Source of the DNA: Methanolobus mangrovi
GTDB lineage: Archaea; Halobacteriota; Methanosarcinia; Methanosarcinales; Methanosarcinaceae
Length of the DNA stretch: 64,000 nucleotides
Assembly: GCF_031312535.1 (NCBI RefSeq)
Contig: NZ_CP133594.1
Span: 930,001-994,000, forward strand
Direction of reading: 5' to 3'
The notes below the pieces were generated by a model. That model ran no database searches. It was not told the DNA's origin and saw only the letters and a list, made by a program, of their open reading frames with translations. This document shows positions 53,542-60,283 of this stretch, piece by piece (position 1 is the stretch's first letter; each line of letters opens with the position of its first letter). The translations under genes were made by a program, and so were the position numbers.

Positions 53542-54579
53542 TTATATCAGGTACGTTCCAAACACATATCCTGATATCGTGGCAATCACAACGACAAGTG
53601 AAATGTATGTCAGGCCTTTCTGGACACCCATGATCCTGCTTATCACGATCATATTAGGCAGACTCAGAGCCGGACCTGCCAGCAGCATGGATAGTGCAGG
53701 ACCCTTACCCATACCAAGAAGTGTGAGTGCACTTATTATAGGAACCTCTGTCAATGTTGAGAAATACATGAGTGCTGCAGCAACAGATGCAATTATGTAT
53801 GACATAAAAGTGTTGCCTCCTACATATTTAACGACATATTCTGCAGGGAGGAGTTCAACCATGATACCGGCAAAGAACACTCCTATCAGCAGAAGGGGAG
53901 TTATCTGCTTTACGAGGAACCAGGTCTCAGTCATCCAGCTTTCAAGCTCATCCTTAGAGAACCATTTGAGAGAGACGTATATGGTAATAAGTATCAGTGG
54001 AATTTCCACAAATAGCATTGGATTCCATGTAGGCAGTATCTCAGGTGTCACAAGTATTGCCAGAAGCAGCAGGAAAAGCCAGACTGTGTGAGCGTGTTTC
54101 TCTTCACCGAATGTCTTGATGCTCTTTCTTTCGCCGTTATATTTCTCATATATGAATGCCATCATAATACCGATAAACACTGAAAGGAGAATTGCTATAA
54201 CTGCCCTTGCAACTCCAAGGTCATAGCCCAGTATCTTAGCGGTATAAACTATGGCAAGAATATTGATAGCAGGCGCCGAGAACAGGAAGGTGGTTGCCGG
54301 ACCAATTCCCGCACCTCTTTTATAGATTCCTGCAAATAGAGGTAGAACGGTACAGCTGCACACAGCGAGCAGACACCCGGAAACGGCTGCTACTGTGTAG
54401 GAAACATATTTAGGTGCATCAGCCCCGAAGTATTTCAGGACCGACTCTTTGGAAAAGAGCGATGCTATAGCTCCTGCCAGGAAAAAGGCAGGTATAAGGC
54501 ACAAGAGTACATGCAATGCAAGATACTCCTGAAGTGATGCAATACCAACATAAGCCAGGTCTACGAGATAAGAGGTCAT
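53542..54579 (-). CDS. DUF318/ArsP-type permease
   Basis: A 345-residue membrane protein with eight or more spans. The family signature, AVCSCTVLPLFAGIYKRGAG with SAPAINILAIVYT (about 95-130), and a second half with STLTEVPIISALTLLGMGKG and AGPALSLPNMIVI are present. Members include ArsP, which exports organoarsenicals, and related permeases often found with thioredoxin-like proteins; the Cys-x-Cys in the first motif is conserved. It heads the five-gene unit. Its promoter is bracketed by two identical operators, and the ATG is only two bases from the first, so the transcript is probably leaderless and tightly repressed. Confidence 0.88.
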   Translation of the reverse strand: MTSYLVDLAYVGIASLQEYLALHVLLCLIPAFFLAGAIASLFSKESVLKYFGADAPKYVSYTVAAVSGCLLAVCSCTVLPLFAGIYKRGAGIGPATTFLFSAPAINILAIVYTAKILGYDLGVARAVIAILLSVFIGIMMAFIYEKYNGERKSIKTFGEEKHAHTVWLFLLLLAILVTPEILPTWNPMLFVEIPLILITIYVSLKWFSKDELESWMTETWFLVKQITPLLLIGVFFAGIMVELLPAEYVVKYVGGNTFMSYIIASVAAALMYFSTLTEVPIISALTLLGMGKGPALSMLLAGPALSLPNMIVISRIMGVQKGLTYISLVVVIATISGYVFGTYLI

Positions 54580-54581
54580 TG

Positions 54582-54599
54582 TTTCAAAATATGTTGAAA
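54582..54599. promoter_or_regulatory. Operator 1, TTTCAA-N6-TTGAAA
   Basis: A perfect inverted repeat with 6-base arms lying between the TATA box and the permease ATG, over the expected start of transcription. Confidence 0.7.
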
Positions 54600-54602
54600 T
54601 GC

Positions 54603-54610
54603 TATTTATA
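54603..54610 (-). promoter_or_regulatory. TATA box of the permease operon
   Basis: TATAAATA on the minus strand, about 27 bases before the permease ATG and between the two operators. Confidence 0.65.
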
Positions 54611-54618
54611 GGTTATGG

Positions 54619-54636
54619 TTTCAAATCTTTTTGAAA
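54619..54636. promoter_or_regulatory. Operator 2, TTTCAA-N6-TTGAAA
   Basis: Same half-sites and spacing as operator 1, with the arms extended to 8 bases (GTTTCAAA/TTTGAAAC). It lies just upstream of the TATA/BRE region; the two operator centres are 37 bases apart. Confidence 0.7.
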
Positions 54637-54714
54637 CGCTTTGGATGTATATTTCAGGAATATGCACTTTCGGAATACCACTAAAAGTATATCTAAAAAA
54701 CACAATTGAAGCAT

Positions 54715-55578
54715 ATGTCATTCAAACCCATTGGAAAGGTATCAAATTTTGCAGATGAAAAGACCATGCAGCTTCTTGCACTCTGGAAAGAGAGCGTAAG
54801 TGTTGTGGAACTGGATGAAACAGATGCAGAAGCATACCTCTATGAAGACTATTCACATTACATAGTGATCCATGACCCCCTGAAAATGGAGTTCCCTGAG
54901 AAAAGAAAAGAATGGAACAGAAGGTTCTGCAGGGATGCAAGCGTTTCAGTTGTTGAGCTTATAAAAGTGAATGAGAACAAGATATATTTCAAAGGTCTCT
55001 TTGCCATAAACGAGTCTTCCATTTACGGCATTGTCCCTTACACCTCTTTTGACAATTATGAAGCAGATTTCCCTGTTGCTGAGATGGAAATACTCAAGAA
55101 GCAGACAATGGATGTGGCACTTCCCCAGGCAACCGGAAAGACAATACTTGATGTAGGGTGTGGTGTTGGCAGCATTACGCTACAAATGGCAAGGATGAAT
55201 CCCCTGTCACAGGTCATGGGAATCGACCTGATGGAAGAAACTATGGAGCAATGCCAGTTAAATGCTGCTGCCTACGATGTGACAAATGCATCTTTCAAAG
55301 CTGCAAGCGTCTACGAACTTCCATTTGAGAAGGGAGATTTTGAAACTATAACCTGCTTCTTCATGCTTCATCACCTTGACGACATACCAAAGGCTCTTTC
55401 CGAAGTTAAAAGAGTGCTTGCTACAGGTGGAAAGGTCCTGGCAGTTGAGCCTCTGGACCATAATCATGGAACTGAAAGGAGAATACAGGACTGGGTAGAT
55501 CAGTTTGAGAATGCAGGTTTTTCCGTTGAGACCGAACAGATAAGCAGGGCCGTTTTCGTACAGGCAATGTTGAAGTAA
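54715..55578 (+). CDS. TrmO/TsaA-like domain fused to a class I SAM methyltransferase
   Basis: A 287-residue protein with two parts. Residues 1-118 follow the TsaA/TrmO beta-barrel pattern: FKPIGKV start, SVSVVELDETDAEAYLYEDYSHYIVIH-like line (VSVVELDETDAEAY, YEDYSHYIVIHDP), and ASVSVVELIKVNENKIYFKG leading to VPYTSFD. The SAM-contacting RPNPIG of true TrmO is replaced by CRDASV. Residues 130-287 are a class I methyltransferase: DVGCGVGSITLQM (146-158), GIDLMEETME, FFMLHHLDD and AVEPLDHNHG. The substrate is unknown. The ATG at 54715 is preferred over a TTG nine bases earlier. It is divergent from the permease operon. Confidence 0.72.
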   Translation: MSFKPIGKVSNFADEKTMQLLALWKESVSVVELDETDAEAYLYEDYSHYIVIHDPLKMEFPEKRKEWNRRFCRDASVSVVELIKVNENKIYFKGLFAINESSIYGIVPYTSFDNYEADFPVAEMEILKKQTMDVALPQATGKTILDVGCGVGSITLQMARMNPLSQVMGIDLMEETMEQCQLNAAAYDVTNASFKAASVYELPFEKGDFETITCFFMLHHLDDIPKALSEVKRVLATGGKVLAVEPLDHNHGTERRIQDWVDQFENAGFSVETEQISRAVFVQAMLK

Positions 55579-55595
55579 AAAGAAACAAGGGAGGA

Positions 55596-55614
55596 GCGGG
55601 TGCACCACACCCGC
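55596..55614. terminator. Hairpin after the methyltransferase gene
   Basis: GCGGGTG-CACCA-CACCCGC, a perfect 7-base-pair stem 18 bases after the stop. No T run follows on the plus strand, so termination is only probable. Confidence 0.45.
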
Positions 55615-55856
55615 AATAAAAACAGATGTGCAATATTCTTTTCCATCAAGAGGTAAACCATCTGGAGAGTTTGTTTTTCCTTGATTGCACTTTAGTGTTA
55701 CAAACACACATGGTTTTTAACACTAAATTTACTATGGACCTTTTTTATTTATAACTTATGCCAGCTGAAAAAGGCAGCTAATTCCTCCATAATATCGAAA
55801 AGTTAAAGTACGTAACATGGCAAGTGATTACGTTGCTATTTATTGGAGACACAAAA

Positions 55857-55973
55857 ATGCTAGGAATAACAGATCCACAAATATGGATCGCCTATATATT
55901 ATGTTTCGTAAGTGCCATAGGATGTATAATCTATGGCCTGATACACTGGAACGATAAAGAGGATGATAACTGA
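55857..55973 (+). CDS. 38-residue symporter-associated membrane micro-protein
   Basis: A short gene with GGAG at good spacing before its ATG. The product begins MLGITDPQIWIAY, has one hydrophobic span (about 9-28) with Cys16 and Cys23, then IHWND and an acidic end. Its TGA shares one base with the ATG of the following symporter (TGATG), so they are translationally coupled. The micro-gene at 62404 encodes a protein with 30 identities over 38 positions, also directly before a paralogous symporter. I recall such proteins being named symporter small accessory proteins, but cannot check this. Confidence 0.88.
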   Translation: MLGITDPQIWIAYILCFVSAIGCIIYGLIHWNDKEDDN

Positions 55974-57562
55974 TGGCTGTCAGTACACCCATTCTTGGAA
56001 TATCTGTACTAGCCTACATGATGGTGGTTTTCTACTTTGGATGGCTTGGTTACAAACAGACAAAGGACACTGACGACTACATGCTGGCCGGAAGGAAAGT
56101 CAATCCTTTCGTACTTGCTTTCTCCTATGGAGCCGCATTCATCAGTACCTCTGCGATAATAGGATTCGGAGGATATGCCGCTGCATTTGGTATGGGAATC
56201 CTGTGGCTTGTTGCCATGAACATAGTTGTCGGCATCTTCATCGCTTTTGTCATATTCGGTTCAAGGACAAGGCGTATGGGATTCAACCTTAAGGCTGTTA
56301 CATTTCCCGAACTTATAGGAAGAAGGTTCCAGTCAAGATTCATACAGGGATTTTCAGGTGCTCTTATTACCATATTCATGCCACTCTATGCAGGCAGTGT
56401 CCTGATAGGAGGAGCACGTTTCATGGAAACTGTCCTTGGTATTGAATACAATACCGCTGTTCTCATGCTTGCCATAATCGTTGCAGCTTATGTTATAACA
56501 GGCGGACTTATTGCAGTTATGTACACAGATGCTCTTCAGGGTGTATTGATGTTCATTGGAATGGCCATACTGCTTGTACTTACATATGCAAAACTTGGAG
56601 GTGTTGTTGAAGCACACCAGGCACTCACAAATATGGCATATCTCGTCCCAGATAATCTTGCAGCCGTCGGACATACCGGATGGACCTCGATGCCAGCCTT
56701 TAACTCACCTACATGGTGGACACTTGTATCAACCATTATACTTGGAGTGGGCATCGGTGTACTTGCACAACCGCAACTTGCCGTACGTTTTATGACTGTG
56801 GAGAGCACCCGTTCACTTAAAAGAGCTGTTCTTTCAGGTGGTCCTTTTATCTTTATGATGGCAGGAGTTGCCTATATCGTGGGTGCATTATCAAATGTAT
56901 ATTTCTTCAATACACAGGGAATGATATCCCTTGATGTTGCAGGCGGTAACATCGATAAGATAATCCCGGAATATATCAACAGTGCAATGCCTGATTATTT
57001 TGTTGTGTTCTTCCTGCTCACCCTTCTGGCAGCAGCCATGTCAACACTGAGTTCCCAGTTCCATGCTATGGGTACTGCATTCGGACATGATTTCTACCGT
57101 GAGGGTATTATGAAGGGAAAGATCGCAAAGACAATAAATGTCACAAGAGCAGGCATTGCAACGACCATCATGATCAGTGTAATACTTGCATATATTCTCC
57201 CACCAGGAATTATTGCACGTGCAACAGCGATATTCTTCGGACTCTGTGCAGCAGCTTTCCTTCCAATGTACACAGGAGCGATCTTCTGGAAACGCATGAC
57301 AAGACAGGGAGCGACTGCAAGCCTTCTTGTGGGTACTTTCGCCAGCCTGTTCTGGCTTACATTCGTTCACGCAAAGGAAGCAAGCGCATTGGGCATAAGC
57401 CAGGCACTGTTTGGTAAGGTAACATTGCTTACAGGTACATGGACTGTTGTAGACCCAATACTGGTAGCTACACCACTGGCCATTATTGTTGCCATAGTAG
57501 TGAGCCTCATGACAAAACCTGAATCAAAAGAACATATTGAACTGTGCTTTAAGAGAGAATAA
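55973..57562 (+). CDS. Sodium:solute symporter family transporter
   Basis: A 529-residue SSS-family transporter with about 13 spans. The early loop DTDDYMLAGRKVNPFVLAFS, the span SYGAAFISTSAIIGFGGYAA, a YVITGGLIAVMYTDALQG segment and the AAAMSTLSSQFHAMGTAFGHDF helix are typical. It is much closer to the symporter at 62529 than to the one at 34320. Substrate unknown; a carboxylate, amino acid or betaine is possible. It is coupled to the 38-residue micro-gene and is followed by T tracts and a long hairpin. Confidence 0.92.
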   Translation: MAVSTPILGISVLAYMMVVFYFGWLGYKQTKDTDDYMLAGRKVNPFVLAFSYGAAFISTSAIIGFGGYAAAFGMGILWLVAMNIVVGIFIAFVIFGSRTRRMGFNLKAVTFPELIGRRFQSRFIQGFSGALITIFMPLYAGSVLIGGARFMETVLGIEYNTAVLMLAIIVAAYVITGGLIAVMYTDALQGVLMFIGMAILLVLTYAKLGGVVEAHQALTNMAYLVPDNLAAVGHTGWTSMPAFNSPTWWTLVSTIILGVGIGVLAQPQLAVRFMTVESTRSLKRAVLSGGPFIFMMAGVAYIVGALSNVYFFNTQGMISLDVAGGNIDKIIPEYINSAMPDYFVVFFLLTLLAAAMSTLSSQFHAMGTAFGHDFYREGIMKGKIAKTINVTRAGIATTIMISVILAYILPPGIIARATAIFFGLCAAAFLPMYTGAIFWKRMTRQGATASLLVGTFASLFWLTFVHAKEASALGISQALFGKVTLLTGTWTVVDPILVATPLAIIVAIVVSLMTKPESKEHIELCFKRE

Positions 57563-57576
57563 TACTTTTCTTTTTT

Positions 57577-57622
57577 AGAGAGGCGACCAATCAACGAGTT
57601 TAGTTGATTGATATGCCTCTCT
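57577..57622. terminator. Long two-part hairpin after the symporter
   Basis: AGAGAGGC (57577-57584) pairs with GCCTCTCT (57615-57622); inside, AATCAAC (57589-57595) pairs with GTTGATT (57603-57609), with a small internal loop. A TTTTCTTTTTT tract lies directly before it. Terminator or stable RNA end. Confidence 0.55.
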
Positions 57623-57818
57623 TGATTTCTGAATTGGCAAATTAGAAGCTAGTGTTTTGAGATGGAAGGATTGTTGTTCTGGATACCATATACAGGTAGC
57701 TGTATCCTGGCAAGTTTCTTTTGTTGGGATTTCACTTGTTATACAGTCGTTATGGAATGGTTCAATTAGTAGCAAATTACTTTAATCAGCAACCTCAAAT
57801 CACATAGGGGGTATAAAT
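57623..57818. promoter_or_regulatory. Upstream region of the cytochrome gene
   Basis: No gene is seen. A hairpin ATACAG-GTAG-CTGTAT is at 57690-57705, with GGATAC/GTATCC overlapping it (57681-57707). AGGGGG at 57806-57811 is the ribosome site of the cytochrome gene. No clear TATA box stood out. Confidence 0.35.
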
Positions 57819-58364
57819 GTGACAAAAGCAACTTTTATCATATTCTTTCTAGTTGGAATATCATTGGTGGTTTCAGGCTGCGTGAATCATATGAATGACA
57901 ACTACAATATGCCTGGTCAAACCTATGGGTGGCATGAACCAGGGTACATGTATCCAGAACAATATGATCCCTCCGTAAGTTCTAACATAATTACGGAATT
58001 TTCATCTAATGGAGAGATGATCTATTATACTGGTTTTAATGAAAGCGGACAACAAATATCTATCAGAGATGGCATGCCATGGTTATATGTTCACGGAGGC
58101 AGCTGCGTTAGTTGTCATGGAGTAGATGGTAAAGGCGGAGTTCCTATTATGATGAGCAATGTTATTCCTCCTGATATAACCTATGAAGCTTTAACCTCTG
58201 AAGATGAGCATGAAGAGCATCCCCCATATACTGACAAAACTATAAAAGTTGCAATAAGGGAAGGCAAGGACCCTTCTGGCGAAGAGCTTGATAACTCAAT
58301 GCCTAGATGGGATATGTCGAACGAAGACGTTGATGATTTGATAGAGTATTTAAAGACCCTTTGA
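57819..58364 (+). CDS. Monoheme c-type cytochrome lipoprotein
   Basis: A 181-residue exported protein. The signal peptide ends in VVSGC (Cys21), a lipobox-type site, so it is probably anchored on the outer face of the membrane. The single heme-binding site is CVSCH at 96-100, in SCVSCHGVDGKGG; the distal ligand is probably Met161 or Met166 in LDNSMPRWDMSNEDVDDLIEYL, the classic end of class I cytochromes c. The 75 residues before the heme domain are Tyr/Pro/Met/Asn-rich. Start is GTG. It probably carries electrons at the cell surface; no oxidoreductase partner is adjacent, but small envelope proteins follow on the same strand. Confidence 0.88.
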   Translation: MTKATFIIFFLVGISLVVSGCVNHMNDNYNMPGQTYGWHEPGYMYPEQYDPSVSSNIITEFSSNGEMIYYTGFNESGQQISIRDGMPWLYVHGGSCVSCHGVDGKGGVPIMMSNVIPPDITYEALTSEDEHEEHPPYTDKTIKVAIREGKDPSGEELDNSMPRWDMSNEDVDDLIEYLKTL

Positions 58365-58529
58365 TATGCTTGTGTTCTACAAAGGCAGAGGACCTTTACT
58401 TTCTTTTTTTGCCTCAAAGAATCTCTTTATCTACTCTGAATAATAAAATCTAATCAAAGCAACTTAAAGTTCATATTTTTTTGTGAATTACCTGTTTGTT
58501 CGTAACCTATATAACATATTACGTACATG

Positions 58530-58547
58530 TGTAGTATATAGACTACA
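58530..58547. promoter_or_regulatory. Operator-like inverted repeat TGTAGT-N6-ACTACA
   Basis: A perfect 6-6-6 inverted repeat located 14-30 bases after a CTATATAAC TATA-like element (58508-58516) and before the start at 58599. It would overlap the transcription start and is a candidate site for the ArsR-type regulator encoded at 59979. Confidence 0.5.
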
Positions 58548-58598
58548 TATGCAAAACAATAAGTCATGTGTAGCTATGAGATGATAATGGTGAAAAAC

Positions 58599-59093
58599 AT
58601 GAAAAGAACAACAATGCTGCTTGCTATTGGAGCACTCATTCTACTTGTCAGTGGAATGGGGGCTGTAAACGCAGAAACAAATGAAAATGCCAATGCTTGG
58701 TACGGTCCGATGTACAACTGGATGGCTGACCATATGGGAAGCTATGGCTATGGACCTGGCGCATGCTGGGGTGGCTATGGATCCAGCTATGCATATGCAG
58801 ATACAACACAGGAAATTGCTGTCCCAACCGTAGAAGATGCTTATGATATTGCAAAGACTAAGATAAGCGCAGATGTGTCAATGGACAACATTTACCAGAT
58901 GAGTAGGTGGTGGGTCGTTTATTACACAGACGCTGATGGTGCAATAAAACAGGGACGTATTGATTCATTCACAGGTGAAGTCGTTCAGGATTTCAACACT
59001 TACTCCAACACATACGCCAGAAATTACCAGTCTGGAACCTCCAGTCGTAATTACAGAGGTGGAATGGGTACAGGTATGATGTATGGCTACTAA
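58599..59093 (+). CDS. Exported Gly/Tyr/Met-rich protein with PepSY-like domain
   Basis: A 164-residue secreted protein. The signal peptide ends at AVNA (about 24). Residues 30-70 are rich in Tyr, Gly, Trp, Met and one Cys (WYGPMYNWMADHMGSYGYG, GACWGGYG). Residues 78-130 look like a PepSY-type unit: TVEDAYDIAKTKI, then RWWVVYYTDADGAIKQGRID and SFTGEVV. The C-terminus is again Gly/Met/Tyr-rich (RGGMGTGMMYGY). The start at 58599 is chosen because GGTGA lies five bases before it; ATGs at 58566 and 58587 are upstream in frame. The Met/His/Trp-rich segment could bind metal, which is inference. Confidence 0.7.
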   Translation: MKRTTMLLAIGALILLVSGMGAVNAETNENANAWYGPMYNWMADHMGSYGYGPGACWGGYGSSYAYADTTQEIAVPTVEDAYDIAKTKISADVSMDNIYQMSRWWVVYYTDADGAIKQGRIDSFTGEVVQDFNTYSNTYARNYQSGTSSRNYRGGMGTGMMYGY

Positions 59094-59133
59094 GCCATGC
59101 ACATAGATCTATTTAGAAAAACAAGGTAATATC

Positions 59134-59343
59134 ATGATGTACGGAGGCTATGGCAGCTATGGACTTTTCGGAGGATTCGGTATGATATTTTTTATACTTA
59201 TCATCATAGCAATAATCTGGGCTGCTTCTTCAGGCTTTGGAAGAAATGGCAGAGATGACTATGATTCAAGGATCTCAAGAATTGAAAGATCTCAGGAAGA
59301 GAACAAAGAGAAGCTGGATAAGATTCTTCAGAAACTTGAGTAA
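59134..59343 (+). CDS. Small one-span membrane protein with coiled-coil tail
   Basis: A 69-residue protein. The N-terminus is Gly/Tyr/Met-rich (MMYGGYGSYGLFGGFG), the middle is a strong membrane span (MIFFILIIIAIIWAA, about 17-33), and the C-terminal 30 residues form a charged helix with heptad-like pattern (RISRIERSQEENKEKLDKIL). It resembles the small proteins that carry SHOCT-like or coiled-coil tails in metal-stress loci. It lies 40 bases after the PepSY-like gene and shares its Gly/Tyr/Met style with the C-terminus of that product. Confidence 0.72.
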   Translation: MMYGGYGSYGLFGGFGMIFFILIIIAIIWAASSGFGRNGRDDYDSRISRIERSQEENKEKLDKILQKLE

Positions 59344-59393
59344 AAACTCACATAAGGTCTGATAAGTTAAATCAATTGCAAGGATAGAACAAA

Positions 59394-59624
59394 ATGACAG
59401 AGAAAAACATAATTCCTGTTCTGAACAATATGCCAGACAAGAACGAAAAAGAAAATGTGGAATGTAATTCTTGTGGGAAAGGTAGCTGTTGTGGTGGATT
59501 TGGGATTAAGGCAGGATCTGAAAAAGAGGTAGTATACAGGAACATATTCCTGTACCTGACTATGGGAATCATTATATTCGTAACTGCCTACCTCATAATG
59601 AAACTCTTGACATGGCTAACATAG
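59394..59624 (+). CDS. Small one-span membrane protein with a CxxC...CC motif
   Basis: A 76-residue protein: a polar N-terminal 45 residues with CNSCGKGSCCGG (Cys24, 27, 32, 33), then one membrane span (about 50-72, FLYLTMGIIIFVTAYLIMKLL). The cysteine set is suited to bind a metal ion or an Fe-S cluster. No family is recognised. It has an AGGA element before the ATG and lies between two small membrane-protein genes on the same strand. Confidence 0.65.
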   Translation: MTEKNIIPVLNNMPDKNEKENVECNSCGKGSCCGGFGIKAGSEKEVVYRNIFLYLTMGIIIFVTAYLIMKLLTWLT

Positions 59625-59712
59625 TCCATTAAATGTTTAGCATCGGCCTATAATTAATCCCATTCTCCATTTACTTATTTTAAAATAAACCAATTTAAAA
59701 GGTGATATTTAT

Positions 59713-59931
59713 ATGATGGATAGCTTCATGTATGGAACATACGGCTCCGTATGGGGTTTGCTTTTGAACATATTACTTATCCTCCTAGTAGTCTGGATAG
59801 CAGTAACTCTACTGAACAGATCAGATAATGTTGGTTCAGTAAATAGTGAACGTCTTACAAAGGTTGAAAAGAATGCAGAAGACATAAAAAAGATGGTAGC
59901 TGATATCAAAGAGAAACTAGATGAGATTTAA
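59713..59931 (+). CDS. Small one-span membrane protein with coiled-coil tail, paralogue of the 59134 product
   Basis: A 72-residue protein with MMDSFMYGTYGSVWG, a membrane span (LLLNILLILLVVWIAVTLL, about 16-34), and a helical tail RLTKVEKNAEDIKKMVADIKEKL-like (split: RLTKVEKNAEDIKK, MVADIKEKLDEI). The design, short aromatic/Gly start, one span and a 30-residue charged helix, equals that of the protein encoded at 59134, so they may form hetero-oligomers through their tails. GGTGAT precedes the ATG. Confidence 0.7.
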   Translation: MMDSFMYGTYGSVWGLLLNILLILLVVWIAVTLLNRSDNVGSVNSERLTKVEKNAEDIKKMVADIKEKLDEI

Positions 59932-59978
59932 ATCTCTAAGACTCTAATAGGTTCAGCTCTAGAAAAGAAGGATTATAG

Positions 59979-60269
59979 ATGACAATGACACTTCAACAGA
60001 TCACAAAGATAGGGGAAGCAATTTCGCATCCTGTACGATTGAAACTGTTGTATTTGCTCTCTGAGAATGAAAGATATGTGTACGAGTTATCCAAAGATCT
60101 GAATCTGTCCAGACAGGTGATACAGCTACACCTAAAACGTCTTGAGAACGCAGGCTTTGTTGAGAGTGACCTGAGACTTGAAGATGATGATAATCGGGCA
60201 AAGAAGTTCTTTAAGCTAAAAGAATTTGATTTTAAGCTGGATATTGAAGATCTGGTAAAATTATTCTAG
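59979..60269 (+). CDS. ArsR-type winged-helix regulator without cysteines
   Basis: A 96-residue winged-helix protein: ITKIGEAISHPVRLKLLYLL, then ERYVYELSKDLNLSRQVIQLHLKRLENAGF (split: YELSKDLNLSRQVIQ, LHLKRLENAGFVES) with the recognition helix, and a charged wing (LRLEDDDNRAKKFFKL). It is ArsR/MarR-like in shape but has no cysteine at all, so it cannot use the usual ArsR/SmtB thiolate sites. It is the last gene of the small envelope-protein unit and probably regulates it; a 6-6-6 inverted repeat near 58530 is a candidate target. Confidence 0.82.
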   Translation: MTMTLQQITKIGEAISHPVRLKLLYLLSENERYVYELSKDLNLSRQVIQLHLKRLENAGFVESDLRLEDDDNRAKKFFKLKEFDFKLDIEDLVKLF

Positions 60270-60283
60270 TAATTTTACAATCA

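Noticed and set aside
59681-59696. Palindrome TTATTTTAAAATAA as an operator
   Set aside because: It consists only of A and T and such palindromes arise easily in these A/T-rich gaps.
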